Below are positions 32,061 through 41,057 of a stretch of DNA of 59,821 nt, piece by piece (positions within the stretch are counted from its first letter, which is position 1; each line of letters starts with the position of its first letter). A program made the position numbers and the translations under genes. Location of the stretch: assembly GCA_038214535.1 (NCBI GenBank), contig JBBQRS010000014.1, positions 1 to 59,821 on the forward strand. The letters run 5' to 3'. Source of the DNA: JBBQRS01 sp038214535 (GTDB taxonomy: Bacteria > Chloroflexota > Anaerolineae > CG2-30-64-16). The notes beneath the pieces were generated by a model that saw only the letters and a program-made list of their open reading frames with translations, was not told the DNA's origin and searched no databases.

Positions 32061-32390
32061 TCAGTCGGCCAGCAGGCCGTGCTTCACCAGCCACTCGCGC
32101 AGTTGATCCTTACCCGCCTCGGTCATCATGCTGCCACGATCCACGCCACGCGGACTTTGACCGGCGGCCAACGGCGCGGGCGGCGCAAACGGCTCCAGGC
32201 TGTCCTCTTCCGCAATCACCACGGTGGGTACGCTCTCGAAGCCAACCCATTCACGGACGCGCGCAGCAGCCGCGCGATCCTCTTTGATGTTGATGAACTT
32301 TGCCGGAACGCCCCATTCCGTCAGGGTGCGCCGGGTATTGGTGCTTGTGCCGCACCAGGGAGACATGTAAACAACGACGCTTTTAGACAT
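32061..32390 (-). CDS. glutaredoxin-like protein
   Basis: A 109-residue thioredoxin-fold protein. The active site is SPWCGTSTNTRR, with a single cysteine (CGTS instead of CPYC). The cis-proline loop is FESVPTVVIAEE. Family members act as monothiol redox proteins or reductants; partner unknown. An insertion rich in proline and glycine (FAPPAPLAAGQSPRG) lies before the last helix. It is monocistronic. Its upstream neighbour, the LysM gene, is divergent. Confidence 0.8.
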   Translation of the reverse strand: MSKSVVVYMSPWCGTSTNTRRTLTEWGVPAKFINIKEDRAAAARVREWVGFESVPTVVIAEEDSLEPFAPPAPLAAGQSPRGVDRGSMMTEAGKDQLREWLVKHGLLAD

Positions 32391-32413
32391 AATGTTGCAC
32401 CTTATGAGTGAGT

Positions 32414-32441
32414 TTGAACATACCTAGCTATGAGTTATAAT
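32414..32441 (+). promoter_or_regulatory. promoter of the LysM gene
   Basis: TTGAAC (32414-32419) and TATAAT (32436-32441) have 16-bp spacing. The transcript would have a leader of about 125 nt before the ATG at 32574, with a CCCGG/CCGGG hairpin at 32491-32506. Confidence 0.55.
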
Positions 32442-32573
32442 CGTTAGCGGATTCACGCGCAAATCTGCCGCCGGGTGTGAAATGTGTCACCCCGGAACAC
32501 ACCGGGCAAGAACGGTCATCCGGCAAGGCTTGTCCGTCGCAAGTTCGGGGCATCCGCGTGAGAAAGGGATCCA

Positions 32574-34052
32574 ATGAGCCGTCCACACCTGAACCGCTTC
32601 ATGCTAATCGTCATCGTGCTATTGCTGGCCGGGGGCGTATTGCCGCCACAGGTCGCGCAGGGCCAGGCCGAAACCCCGTCACCTGCGATGACGATGACGC
32701 CCGCCGCAGGCTACACCTACACCATCCAGCGCGGCGACAGTTGGACGCGCATCGCCCGGCAAACGGGCGTGCCGGTCGCCACGCTCAAGGCGAACAACCC
32801 GCAGGCCATCCACCCTCAGGACTGGCTTTACCAGGGCGAACGCCTCTTCATCCCCGAAGCCACCGCCACGCAACCCGCGCCGCAAGGCGTAGGCGCAACA
32901 GGCCTCTGGTATCAAGTCAAAGCGGGCGACGCGTGGGGTTCTGTTGCAAAGGCCCACGGCGTCAGCGTTCAGGCATTGCTGGCCGCGAATCCATCGCAGG
33001 TGCAGCCCAACCGCTGGCTTTTCACCGACCAGTGGATCTGGATTCCCGGCGCCGATTCGCCCAACGCGCCCGCCCGGGTGACCGTGACCCCCACGGCCCT
33101 GCCAACCGAAACGTCCTCGCCCACCGGCACACCGGAACCGACCGTCACTCCATCATTGACGCCCACACTCGCCCCCACTGTTGAAGTGACCGTCGCATCC
33201 GCAACCCCCGACGCACGGGATGCGCTGAGCGCAGTGACGGAGGCTGCGGCGACCGTTGCCGCCGCAGCGGAAACAGCCGGGCTGGCGGCTTCCGCCGCCC
33301 ATTCGGCCGCGACTGCGGTCGCCGCGGCAAACAGCATCGCTACCAGCGTCGCCGCGTTGAGCACACAGATCGCGCTGCTCAATCTCGCAACGACACCTAT
33401 CGTCGCGACGCCCACACCTGCGACGACGGCCACCGCAACACAGGAAGAACCGACGGCGACCCAGATCAGCGCAACTCAAACGCGGCCCGCGCCCACCGCC
33501 ACGCGCGCGCCTACCGCCACGCGCGCGGCCACCAGCACGCGCGCCGCAGCCACAACTGCGCCCACCCGCACGCGCATTCCCACCCGCACGCCCGCAACGA
33601 CGGCAACAGCCGTCGCTGGCGTCTCAACAGCGAGCGGCTGTCTCCTCGATAAGATCATCGCAGCCAACAAAGCGTTCGACCGCTGGGGGCAAGATGGCTT
33701 CCAAACGGCGATCAAACTTTATCAGGACGTGCTGACCGACACCACCTCGAAAGCGTGCGGCCAGACGGCGAACGAGCTGGAACGGTTGCGCGACTATGCC
33801 CGCTTCCGCTTGCTGCTCTCCTACGTGACGTCGGGTCAGGCGAAACAGGCCGAGCCGCTACGCGCGCAGATCAAAGACCCGGCGATCAAGGGCGCAGCAG
33901 ATACGTTCCTGAATGGGCTGAAAACGTCGGGGAGCATCGTGCAATCGTGCCGCGATGTGATGGCGTCAGTCCAGGCGAAACCCGCCGACTGGCGCTGGCT
34001 GACCGAACTGGGCCTGCCGGCTAAACCCATTGACGTGTGCCCGATGGGGTAA
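32574..34052 (+). CDS. exported protein with two LysM domains
   Basis: A 492-residue protein with an N-terminal signal (residues 7-30) and two LysM domains: YTYTIQRGDSWTRIARQTGV near 52 and LWYQVKAGDAWGSVAKAHGV near 110. LysM binds N-acetylglucosamine polymers such as peptidoglycan. A long low-complexity region rich in Thr, Ala and Pro (about 165-355) follows. The C-terminal domain (about 360-492) is helical with five cysteines (GCLLDK, SKACGQ, QSCRDV and DVCPMG among them) and no family I recognise. It probably sits in or on the cell envelope. Between the LysM domains and the tail, repeats such as TRAPTATRAATSTRAA look recently expanded. Confidence 0.8.
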   Translation: MSRPHLNRFMLIVIVLLLAGGVLPPQVAQGQAETPSPAMTMTPAAGYTYTIQRGDSWTRIARQTGVPVATLKANNPQAIHPQDWLYQGERLFIPEATATQPAPQGVGATGLWYQVKAGDAWGSVAKAHGVSVQALLAANPSQVQPNRWLFTDQWIWIPGADSPNAPARVTVTPTALPTETSSPTGTPEPTVTPSLTPTLAPTVEVTVASATPDARDALSAVTEAAATVAAAAETAGLAASAAHSAATAVAAANSIATSVAALSTQIALLNLATTPIVATPTPATTATATQEEPTATQISATQTRPAPTATRAPTATRAATSTRAAATTAPTRTRIPTRTPATTATAVAGVSTASGCLLDKIIAANKAFDRWGQDGFQTAIKLYQDVLTDTTSKACGQTANELERLRDYARFRLLLSYVTSGQAKQAEPLRAQIKDPAIKGAADTFLNGLKTSGSIVQSCRDVMASVQAKPADWRWLTELGLPAKPIDVCPMG

Positions 34053-34062
34053 AAACAACCAC

Positions 34063-34190
34063 AGAATCCATCCAAAAACTGCGCGCCGCCCCCTTGTAGT
34101 GACGGCTTCAGCCGTTGAGCGCCCCGAACGGCTGAAGCCGTCACTACAAAGGGGAAGGCATCATGATTCGGGAATATTCGGAGGATTCTT
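34063..34190. repeat. repeat family A, copy 3
   Basis: Begins AGAATCCATCCAAAAACTGC, carries the arms GTAGTGACGGCTTCAGCCGT and ACGGCTGAAGCCGTCACTAC, and ends GGGAATATTCGGAGGATTCT. It fills the space between two convergent genes and touches the stop of the next gene. Confidence 0.85.
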
Positions 34191-34989
34191 ATCCCTTCGG
34201 CTGATTCTTGATCAATTCGTAGATATCCACGTTGCCGGCGGAAACTTCGGGCAGGTCTTCCACACGTGATGTGCCCGGCGCACTATCCAGGCCGGGTTCT
34301 TGAATCACCTGCGGCGCGGGTTTTGCTGTGCCCACAGCCGGTTTCCGGCTACGCGAGTAGACGACGAAACCCAGCACAAGCCCCGCCACGATCAGCAACA
34401 CCGGCCACCACTGCATCCAGATCGGCGACGCTTCATCCACGCCGACGAACCACACCAGACCCAGCAGCGCAAAGGCTACCCCTGGCACCAGCGCCCAGCG
34501 CGCATCACCGAACCGCAAACGCAGCAAGTAGATCAGCCCGAAGACGCCGCCCAGCCCGATGAGAAAGAGCGCGTTGAAGGTCAACGGCGGCAGGTCACGC
34601 CCCAGCCCCAGCAGCAGCCCCTCCAGCGTCAACACACCCGCGGGCAGAATCGCCCACCAATCATCGCGCCGGAAGAGGGCGATCAGCCAGAACCCGAGCG
34701 CCAGACCCAACAGCACAATGCCCAGCGTCCAATCGCCCAGGGCCACGTTCTGCCATTCGAGCAGGATCACCGCGCCGCCGCCGATCAGCGTCGTGCCGGC
34801 AATCGCCTCCCAGCGGTGAACGCGATCTCTGAAGAAAGACCCCAGGAAAGCCAGCCCCGCCAGCACAAACAGCCCGCCCCAGATCGCGTCGCCCCACGGG
34901 CCGAGCACGTTCAGGTTTCTCAGCAGCAGAAACGCGCCGATCAGGACGAAAAAACCGGCCCACAAAAATCCGGGGTTGATTTTCTTCAT
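34189..34989 (-). CDS. membrane protein with LiaF-like N-terminal helices
   Basis: A 266-residue protein with about eight transmembrane helices between residues 8 and 205 (FLWAGFFVLIGAFLLLRNL, AIWGGLFVLAGLAFLGSFF and so on), then a soluble tail of about 60 residues rich in Pro and Ala. Alternating helix pairs with G-x-x-L-L repeats are like the DUF5668/LiaI-LiaF transmembrane region. Start: AAGGAG lies 9 bp before ATG 34989, while an ATG 24 bp upstream has only a weak site. Repeat B4 lies 37 bp upstream. Function unknown. Confidence 0.65.
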   Translation of the reverse strand: MKKINPGFLWAGFFVLIGAFLLLRNLNVLGPWGDAIWGGLFVLAGLAFLGSFFRDRVHRWEAIAGTTLIGGGAVILLEWQNVALGDWTLGIVLLGLALGFWLIALFRRDDWWAILPAGVLTLEGLLLGLGRDLPPLTFNALFLIGLGGVFGLIYLLRLRFGDARWALVPGVAFALLGLVWFVGVDEASPIWMQWWPVLLIVAGLVLGFVVYSRSRKPAVGTAKPAPQVIQEPGLDSAPGTSRVEDLPEVSAGNVDIYELIKNQPKG

Positions 34990-35026
34990 TGAGGCAAGCT
35001 CCTTAATCGTCATTCCTGCGACTTCG

Positions 35027-35078
35027 TAGTTTAGCCCCTCGTGGGCGTTATCACGAACGCCCACGAGGGGCTAAACTA
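35027..35078. repeat. repeat family B, copy 4 (full hairpin)
   Basis: A perfect 22-bp inverted repeat, 35027-35048 against 35057-35078, built on GCCCCTCGTGGGCGT; both arms carry the same T-to-C change relative to copy 2, a compensatory pair. It lies 37 bp upstream of ATG 34989 on the minus strand. Confidence 0.85.
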
Positions 35079-35125
35079 TGAGTCTTTGGATCGCGCAAAA
35101 TCAAAAACTCTGCGTATACAGTTCT

Positions 35126-35812
35126 CTACGCACGAAGCCCGCCCCTGGTTTCATCCTCATCCCAGATAGCCGCGCGCCCTGAGCCAATCCACCGCGCCGT
35201 CAGGTCCGGTTCGAAGACCACGTCCGCCCGGGCGCGCAACACTTCGGAGCGCGGGTTAACGGCCAGCCGCACGCCCGCGCACTCAAAAAGCTCCAGGTCG
35301 CCGTCAAGATCGCCCGCGGCGAGCGTCTCTCCGGCGGAAATGCCGAGGTCGGCCATCAGCCCGCGGGTAAAGGCCGCCTTGCCGCCCTCCGGCACATAGT
35401 TGACGGCCCGCCCATCGAGCAGGCCGTCAACCACCATCAGCTCGTTGGCAAGGCAATAATCCAGGCCAAACTCCGCCATGATCGGGTCGGTGTTCAGGGT
35501 GAATCCCGCGCTCACCAGCGCCACCTTCACACCGGCCGCCTTAAGGGCGCGCAACAACTCGGGCGCGCCCGGCACGTAGGGGTTCTCGGCCAGCCAGCCG
35601 CGCAGTTGCTCGACCGGTTGCCCGGCCCACAGCGCGGCATCGCGCTTCAGCCATTCCGCGTAGCTGATACGCCCGGCGCGGGCCAGCTCGCGGTTATGCC
35701 TGGCCAGATGCTCCACGCCCAGCCGGCTGTGCAGATATTGGTAGGGCGACTCGGCTAATTTGAGCGTCCCGTCCACATCCAGCACGGCCAGGCGCAGCGG
35801 AGCAGGACTCAC
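35126..35812 (-). CDS. HAD-superfamily (SerB-like) phosphatase
   Basis: A 228-residue HAD phosphatase of subclass I. Motif I is LAVLDVDGTLKL (nucleophile and acid aspartates), motif II KVALVSAGFTLN, motif III K in EGGKAAF, motif IV AAGDLDGDLEL. A helical cap lies between I and II, as in phosphoserine phosphatase. The substrate is probably a small phosphate monoester; SerB function is possible but not established. The ATG overlaps the stop of the upstream acidic-protein gene by 4 bp, so the two are coupled. Confidence 0.8.
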   Translation of the reverse strand: MSPAPLRLAVLDVDGTLKLAESPYQYLHSRLGVEHLARHNRELARAGRISYAEWLKRDAALWAGQPVEQLRGWLAENPYVPGAPELLRALKAAGVKVALVSAGFTLNTDPIMAEFGLDYCLANELMVVDGLLDGRAVNYVPEGGKAAFTRGLMADLGISAGETLAAGDLDGDLELFECAGVRLAVNPRSEVLRARADVVFEPDLTARWIGSGRAAIWDEDETRGGLRA

Positions 35813-36300
35813 GTCTCGTCCGATTCCTCAGGCTCCCATTCGCTGACCATCCACGCGCTGGCTGCCAGCACCAGGTGAACGTGCTCATCGTGGCCGAACG
35901 CCAGCGCCAGGCCGCCTTCCTCGTCCACTTCGCCGTAATCAATCAGTTCCAGGTTGCCGTCGGCAAGCTTGCCCACCGCGTCATAAATCCCACTCATCCC
36001 GACAACCGGGTCGGCCTCAGGGTCGGGATACGCTGCGGTGACGTACAACTCTACGGCCTGATTGGTCTCCAGGAACAGGTCGCAATCGAAGAACACGCGC
36101 TCGGACGCCTTCGGGATGTCCTGCTCGTCGTCTCCCAGCGATTCTTCCCATACCTCGACCCCCAGCACCCGCAGGCCGATCAGTTCGTTGATCTCTTCAC
36201 GGCGCTCATCGTCCAACTCCGTGTAAAGCTCATCGTCGGACAGTTCAATCTCGTCGTCCATGTCGTTCATGTCATCGTCATGCAAGCCATTCTGGCTCAT
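35809..36300 (-). CDS. acidic protein of unknown function
   Basis: A 163-residue, strongly acidic protein. The first 35 residues are mostly Asp and Glu (DDDMNDMDDEIELSDDELY), the rest looks like a folded alpha/beta domain (LIGLRVLGVEVWEESL, VFFDCDLFLETNQAVELYVTAAYP). I do not recognise a family. It is translated ahead of the HAD phosphatase and overlaps it by 4 bp. Repeat B5 lies 33 bp before the ATG. A role as a partner of the phosphatase is a guess from coupling only. Confidence 0.65.
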   Translation of the reverse strand: MSQNGLHDDDMNDMDDEIELSDDELYTELDDERREEINELIGLRVLGVEVWEESLGDDEQDIPKASERVFFDCDLFLETNQAVELYVTAAYPDPEADPVVGMSGIYDAVGKLADGNLELIDYGEVDEEGGLALAFGHDEHVHLVLAASAWMVSEWEPEESDET

Positions 36301-36333
36301 CTCCGGAATCCTTTCTGTAACTAATGGTTATCC

Positions 36334-36388
36334 CGTAATTTAGCCCCTTGTGGGCGTCTGCGACGGGCACAAGGCCCTGCACTACGAA
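36334..36388. repeat. repeat family B, copy 5
   Basis: GTAATTTAGCCCCTTGTGGG is mirrored imperfectly by CACAAGGCCCTGCACTAC. It lies 33 bp upstream of the acidic-protein start on the minus strand. Confidence 0.75.
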
Positions 36389-36583
36389 ACTCCTGGTGCG
36401 CCGCACGTCCCGCGGCTGCAAACTCACGATAGAAATCTACCAGAAACGCGCTGGGTTGGAAGTAATCGTCAAGACGAATATTCTCATCAGGCAATGTGGC
36501 GATTATACCATATGCGGCCCTGCCGTAAGCGCCTAATTTCATTTGTCACCCACATCACGAAGCGCGCATCACAGCCGCATCGC

Positions 36584-36617
36584 GCGGAGTGCGCATCCTC
36601 AGATGCGCGACTCCGGC
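36584..36617. repeat. repeat family C, copy 2
   Basis: GCGGAGTGCGCATCCTCAGA, then TGCGCGACTCCGGC: an imperfect hairpin like copy 1 at 24384. Confidence 0.7.
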
Positions 36618-36738
36618 GGTATGACACGCAAAGGCGAAACGGCTTACAGACGCGCGCCCGCATCTGCATGTATCCTTGAAAGCGCCGGCCCGCCCGCAAT
36701 CACGGGCGCGACCCTGACAGGAACAGGTTATCTAAAAT

Positions 36739-37887
36739 ATGAAACTTAATAAACAACGCGCCACATGGGCGCTGATTGCCCTTTTGCTGGCCCTGATGTT
36801 GGCGGCATGCGGCGGCGAGACGTTTGTCGAAGACGGCGGCGACGCGCCGCCTGTCGAGCCGACGAGCGCCGTCATCGCCGCCGCGCCAACCCTGGCCCCC
36901 ACCGCGACAACCGCGCCGACCGCCACCCCACTGCCAACGGCGACGGCGACTGCCACAGCCGTTCCGACTGCCACGGCGACGCCGCTCAACCCGCTATCCA
37001 TCGAGGCGATGCGGCAGGGGTCTTATCCGGGCAGCGAAATCCAGATCGTGCAGAAACTCGCGCCCGGCTCGAACTATCAGCGCTACATTGCGTCTTACGA
37101 ATCCGAGGGCAACACGATCAACGCCCTGCTCACCGTGCCCAACGGCGAGAAACCGCCGACGGGCTGGCCGGTCATCATCTTCAACCACGGCTACATCCCA
37201 CCGGCGGAATATCGCACCACCGAGCGTTACATTGCGTATACGGACGCCTTCTCCCGTAATGGCTATATCGTGTTCAAGTCAGATTATCGCGGGCACGGCA
37301 GCTCGGAGGGCGACGCACGCGGCGGCTACGGTTCGCCTGATTACACCGTGGACGTTCTCAACGCCGTCTCCTCCATGAAACAATATCCCGACGCCGACCC
37401 GAACCGCATGGGCATGTGGGGCCACTCGATGGGCGGGCACATCACCCTGCGCGCCATGGTCACCACGGATGACATCAAGGCAGGAGTGATCTGGGCCGGC
37501 GTCGTCGGATCTTACGAGGAACTGATGAACCGCTGGCGGCGACCGGGGTCGGTGCCGACCTCGATACCATCGAGTGCGCGCCGGTGGCGCGAAGACCTGA
37601 CGCAGCAATATGGAACGCCCGAGGAGAATCCGGCATTCTGGAACTCGATCTCGCCATCGTCATACGTGGCTGACCTTTCCGGTCCGGTGCAGTTCCATCA
37701 TGGCACAGCCGACACCACCGTCCCCATCGAGTTCTCCGACTCGCTGAATCAACGCATTGAAGCCGCGGGCGGCGGCGTGGAGTATTACACCTACCCTGGC
37801 GACAATCATAATCTGTCCAAGAATCTCGCCACGGCCCTCAAGCGCTCGGTCGAGTTCTTCGACAAACACGTAAAAAACGCAGGGTAA
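36739..37887 (+). CDS. exported alpha/beta hydrolase lipoprotein (S9/dienelactone-hydrolase style)
   Basis: A 382-residue hydrolase. The signal peptide ends at LAACGG (lipobox), followed by a Thr/Ala/Pro spacer (TATTAPTATPLPTATATATA). The catalytic domain shows GWPVIIFNHGYIPP, YRGHGSSEGDARGGYG, MGMWGHSMGGHI with the nucleophile serine, VQFHHGTADTTVPIEFS for the acid and YTYPGDNHNL for the histidine. This is the arrangement of acyl-peptide-hydrolase or esterase-like enzymes. It works outside the cytoplasmic membrane. Substrate unknown. Confidence 0.85.
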   Translation: MKLNKQRATWALIALLLALMLAACGGETFVEDGGDAPPVEPTSAVIAAAPTLAPTATTAPTATPLPTATATATAVPTATATPLNPLSIEAMRQGSYPGSEIQIVQKLAPGSNYQRYIASYESEGNTINALLTVPNGEKPPTGWPVIIFNHGYIPPAEYRTTERYIAYTDAFSRNGYIVFKSDYRGHGSSEGDARGGYGSPDYTVDVLNAVSSMKQYPDADPNRMGMWGHSMGGHITLRAMVTTDDIKAGVIWAGVVGSYEELMNRWRRPGSVPTSIPSSARRWREDLTQQYGTPEENPAFWNSISPSSYVADLSGPVQFHHGTADTTVPIEFSDSLNQRIEAAGGGVEYYTYPGDNHNLSKNLATALKRSVEFFDKHVKNAG

Positions 37888-37919
37888 ACGTCTTTGGTTT
37901 TGCCCGGCTGTGATACAAT

Positions 37920-37949
37920 GGGGTTTCCTGACTTACGCTAGGAAACCCC
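37920..37949 (+). terminator. hairpin between hydrolase and MFS genes
   Basis: GGGGTTTCCT and AGGAAACCCC form a perfect 10-bp stem with a 10-nt loop, preceded by TGTGATACAAT, an extended -10-like sequence. It may be a terminator or a leader hairpin of the MFS gene. Confidence 0.45.
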
Positions 37950-38009
37950 ACATCTTGTCCCTATTTTAACACAGGCCGAAACGATGAAGCTCCGGCGCAG
38001 GAGTTCATT

Positions 38010-39464
38010 TTGTTGACGCGATCTACATCTGGTAACCGCAACCGCTGGTGGGTGATGGCCGCGGTGAGCATGGGCATCCTGCTCGCCACGATTGACGGCA
38101 GCATCGTCAACGTCGCGCTCCCTACCCTGACGCGCGCCTTCAACACCGATTTCCCCACGGTGCAATGGGTCGTGCTTGCCTACCTGCTGACGCTGGCGAC
38201 ACTCTTGCCCAGCATGGGACGGCTGGCCGACATCCTCGGCAAACGCAAAATCTATGCGGCCGGGTTCGTGGTCTTCACCGCCGCGTCGGCGCTGTGCGGG
38301 TTTGCTCAGTCCGTCGGCTGGCTGGTGGCGGGGCGCGTCATTCAGGCAGTGGGCGCAGCGATGATCCTTGCGCTCGGCCCGGCCATCGTCACCGAAACGT
38401 TCCCGCCGAGCGAACGCGGACGTGCGCTGGGTATCACCGGCTCGATGGTCTCCATGGGCGTCATCCTGGGGCCGACCATCGGCGGGCTGCTGATCGAGAA
38501 CTTCGGCTGGCGTTCGATCTTCTACCTCAACCTGCCTGTGGGCGTCGTCGGCACGTTCCTTGCGTTGCGCTTCGTCCCCACCACCCAACCGGCGGGCGGC
38601 CAGAAGTTCGACTTCGGCGGCGCGTTGACGCTCTTCGCGGCGATGTTCGGGCTGCTGATGGGTCTATCGCTGGGGCAGCGTTGGGGCTTCACAGACCCGC
38701 GGGTGCTGGGGCTGCTGGGCCTTTCATTCGTCATGGGAGCAGCGTTTATCTACATCGAGCGGCGCATCGCACAACCGATGATAGACTTACGGTTGTTTCG
38801 CAATCGCCTCTTCAGCGTCAACCTGCTCACCGGCTTCATCACCTTCATCGCCATGTCCGGCACCATCTTGCTAATGCCCTTCTACCTGGAGGGCATCCTC
38901 AACCACACCACCGAACAGGTGGGCCTGCTGATGGCGATCGTGCCGCTCGCCACGGGGATCATCGCGCCGCTTTCGGGGTCGTTGTCCGACCGCATCGGAA
39001 CCCGCCCCATGGCGGTTGCCGGGCTGGTCGTGCTCGTCGGCGGCTTCCTGGCGATCAGCACATTGAGCCTGACTACGACTTCGCTCGGTTATATCCTGCG
39101 CTTCCTGCCGGTGGGCGTGGGGCTGGGCCTCTTCCAATCGCCGAACAACAGCGCCATCATGGGCGCATCACCGCGTGATCGGTTGGGCGTCGTCTCCGGC
39201 CTGCTCGCACTGACCCGCACGGTGGGGCAAACCACCGGCATCGCGTTGGTGGGGGCGGCCTGGGCCAGCTTCACCTTTGCGCACGCAGGCCAAACGTACC
39301 CGGGCGGCGCGACTTCTGCGCCCGCAATCGCGCAGGTGATGGGTCTGCAAAACGTCCTGCTGGCGTTGGCCGGGCTGCTGGTCGTCGCGCTGGGTCTGGC
39401 GGTGTGGGCACTGATGGAATGGCGGCGCCAGACGCAAGCCGCGACGCAACCGGCCGCGAATTAG
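38010..39464 (+). CDS. MFS multidrug exporter, DHA2 (14-helix) family
   Basis: A 484-residue drug:H+ antiporter with fourteen predicted helices. Family motifs are LATIDGSIVNVALPTL (motif D1, helix 1), GRLADILGKRKIY (motif A), LGITGSMVSMGVILGPTIGG (motif C, antiporter signature) and WRSIFYLNLPVG. These fit the EmrB/QacA branch. No membrane-fusion partner is adjacent. The start is TTG; AGGAG lies 9 bp upstream. No regulator gene is found beside it. Confidence 0.88.
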   Translation: MLTRSTSGNRNRWWVMAAVSMGILLATIDGSIVNVALPTLTRAFNTDFPTVQWVVLAYLLTLATLLPSMGRLADILGKRKIYAAGFVVFTAASALCGFAQSVGWLVAGRVIQAVGAAMILALGPAIVTETFPPSERGRALGITGSMVSMGVILGPTIGGLLIENFGWRSIFYLNLPVGVVGTFLALRFVPTTQPAGGQKFDFGGALTLFAAMFGLLMGLSLGQRWGFTDPRVLGLLGLSFVMGAAFIYIERRIAQPMIDLRLFRNRLFSVNLLTGFITFIAMSGTILLMPFYLEGILNHTTEQVGLLMAIVPLATGIIAPLSGSLSDRIGTRPMAVAGLVVLVGGFLAISTLSLTTTSLGYILRFLPVGVGLGLFQSPNNSAIMGASPRDRLGVVSGLLALTRTVGQTTGIALVGAAWASFTFAHAGQTYPGGATSAPAIAQVMGLQNVLLALAGLLVVALGLAVWALMEWRRQTQAATQPAAN

Positions 39465-39466
39465 TG

Positions 39467-39576
39467 TCTACCCGAAAACGGCGCGTCGCTCTCCTTCGTA
39501 GTGACGGCTTTAGCCGTTGTCGTACCCCCCACGGCTGAAGCCGTCACTACGAAGGGCAAGACATAATGATCTGGGA
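39467..39576. repeat. repeat family A, copy 4
   Basis: Begins TCTACCCGAAAACGGCGCGT, carries GTAGTGACGGCTTTAGCCGT and ACGGCTGAAGCCGTCACTAC, and fades after GATCTGGGAG. That last GGGAG is also the ribosome binding site of the LmbE gene starting at 39584. Confidence 0.85.
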
Positions 39577-39583
39577 GCCTGAA

Positions 39584-40435
39584 ATGACACAGAGATTATT
39601 GGCGGTGTTCGCCCATCCCGATGACGAAGCGTTCGGTACCGGCGGGACGCTGGCCCACTATGCCGCCGCCGGGGCGGAAGTCACGTTGGTCTGCGCCACG
39701 CGCGGCGAGGTGGGCGAGATCGCTGATCCGTCTTTCGCCTCGCCCGAAACGCTCGGCCAGGTGCGCGAACAGGAGTTACAATGCTCCGTGGACGCGATGG
39801 GCGTAGACCGGCTCATCCTGCTCGGCTATCGCGATTCGGGCATGGTGGGCACGGCAGAGAACGCGGATTGTCGCGCCTACGTCAACGCGCCGGAGGGCGA
39901 AGTCATCGTGCGGCTGGTCGCCATCCTGCGCCAAACGCGCCCGCACGTCGTCGTCACGTTCGAGCCGAACGGCGGTTACGGGCATCCCGACCACATCGCC
40001 GCCCACCATCACACCGTCAAGGCATTTCACCTTGCCGCCGACCCGGCCGTCTACCCCGAATTAGGCCCCGCCTGGCAACCCGACCGGCTCTTCTATACCG
40101 CCATCCCGCGTTCCTTCTTCCGCAAGATGCGCGAAGGCATGGTCAGCCTGGGCATGGACACGACCGATTTCGATCAGCGCATGGGCGACGACGCGCCCGG
40201 CTGGCCGGATGAAGAAATCAGCGCGGTGCTCGACGTTTCAGACGCCATCGAGGCCAAATGGGACGCGCTGCAATGTCACCGCACGCAGTTCGGGCCGGGC
40301 AACCTGTTTCGCCAATTGCCCGACGAGACGGTCAAAGCGATGATGTCGCATGAATATTTCGCCCTGGCCTGGCCCGAACCGGAACCGGGGCTGTGCATGG
40401 CGGATTTGTTTGAAGGGCTGGAAGTAGATAAGTAA
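39584..40435 (+). CDS. PIG-L/LmbE-family deacetylase
   Basis: A 283-residue zinc-dependent N-acetyl (sugar) deacetylase. The zinc motif is VFAHPDDEAFGTGG, with a second site VVTFEPNGGYGHPDHIAAHH. LLGYRDSGM is also typical. Family members deacetylate GlcNAc-PI, GlcNAc-inositol (mycothiol pathway) or GlcNAc-malate (bacillithiol). The exact substrate is not settled; the DinB-like protein at 26196 belongs to a fold used by bacillithiol transferases, which is only suggestive. Its Shine-Dalgarno lies at the end of repeat A4. Confidence 0.85.
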   Translation: MTQRLLAVFAHPDDEAFGTGGTLAHYAAAGAEVTLVCATRGEVGEIADPSFASPETLGQVREQELQCSVDAMGVDRLILLGYRDSGMVGTAENADCRAYVNAPEGEVIVRLVAILRQTRPHVVVTFEPNGGYGHPDHIAAHHHTVKAFHLAADPAVYPELGPAWQPDRLFYTAIPRSFFRKMREGMVSLGMDTTDFDQRMGDDAPGWPDEEISAVLDVSDAIEAKWDALQCHRTQFGPGNLFRQLPDETVKAMMSHEYFALAWPEPEPGLCMADLFEGLEVDK

Positions 40436-40490
40436 ATAAGTAGACAAGGAAATAAGGGAACAAGGGAAGATGTAGGAAAGCAGGGTTAGA

Positions 40491-41057
40491 TTGAACCACG
40501 CGGATCATGTTGCGCTGTTGCGTGAAGGGGTCCTCGATGAAGCGGGGAACCCGGCGGGGCTGACCTGGGCCGATCTGGGGGCGGGGGGCGGCGCGTTCAC
40601 CCTGGCGCTGGCCGAGTTGCTGGGGCCGGGTGGGATCATCTACTCCGTGGACAAGGATCGTAGCGCGCTCGATGCACAGCAAGGGGAGCCGCATCGTCGG
40701 TTCGGCGCGGCGTCTCCGCAAATGCACTACCTCGCCGCAGACTACACCCGTCCGCTCGACCTGCCGCCATTGGACGGCATCGTCATGGCAAACACGCTGC
40801 ACTTCTACCGTGACCCCGCGCCGATCGTCCGCACCGTGACCGGCTATCTGCGCCCCGGTGGACGGCTGATCGTGGTAGAATACGGCGTGGATCGCGGCAA
40901 CGTCTGGGTTCCGCATCCTTTTTCGTATGCGACATGGGAACACCTCGCGGCGCGCTGTGGCCTGATCGGCGTCCGCCTCCTGCACACTGTACCCGGTCGT
41001 TTCCTCGACCACATCTATGCGTCGGTCAGTTTCGCCCCTTCTGTGGGAGAGCCATGA
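40491..41057 (+). CDS. class I SAM-dependent methyltransferase
   Basis: A 188-residue methyltransferase. Motif I is TWADLGAGGGAFTLAL and the motif II acidic residue is in IIYSVDKDRSAL. PPLDGIVMANTLHFY and LRPGGRLIVVEYG are the later Rossmann blocks. Starts at TTG. It overlaps the following membrane-protein gene by 4 bp (ATGA). The substrate is unknown; UbiE-like small-molecule methylation is possible. Confidence 0.8.
   Translation: MNHADHVALLREGVLDEAGNPAGLTWADLGAGGGAFTLALAELLGPGGIIYSVDKDRSALDAQQGEPHRRFGAASPQMHYLAADYTRPLDLPPLDGIVMANTLHFYRDPAPIVRTVTGYLRPGGRLIVVEYGVDRGNVWVPHPFSYATWEHLAARCGLIGVRLLHTVPGRFLDHIYASVSFAPSVGEP

Larger units (their letters stand above)
36301..36738. other. 438-bp gap with repeats B5 and C2
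   Basis: The gap separates divergent genes. It holds repeat family B copy 5 (36334-36388) and family C copy 2 (36584-36617). A TATAAT on the minus strand at 36502-36497 could drive the acidic-protein operon. No convincing gene is seen. Confidence 0.5.

Noticed and set aside
36321..36542. 73-codon minus-strand frame (MKLGAYGRAAYGIIATLPDE...)
   Set aside because: Its last third is encoded by the family B repeat, a TATAAT box lies within it, and no family is recognised. More likely promoter and repeat DNA.
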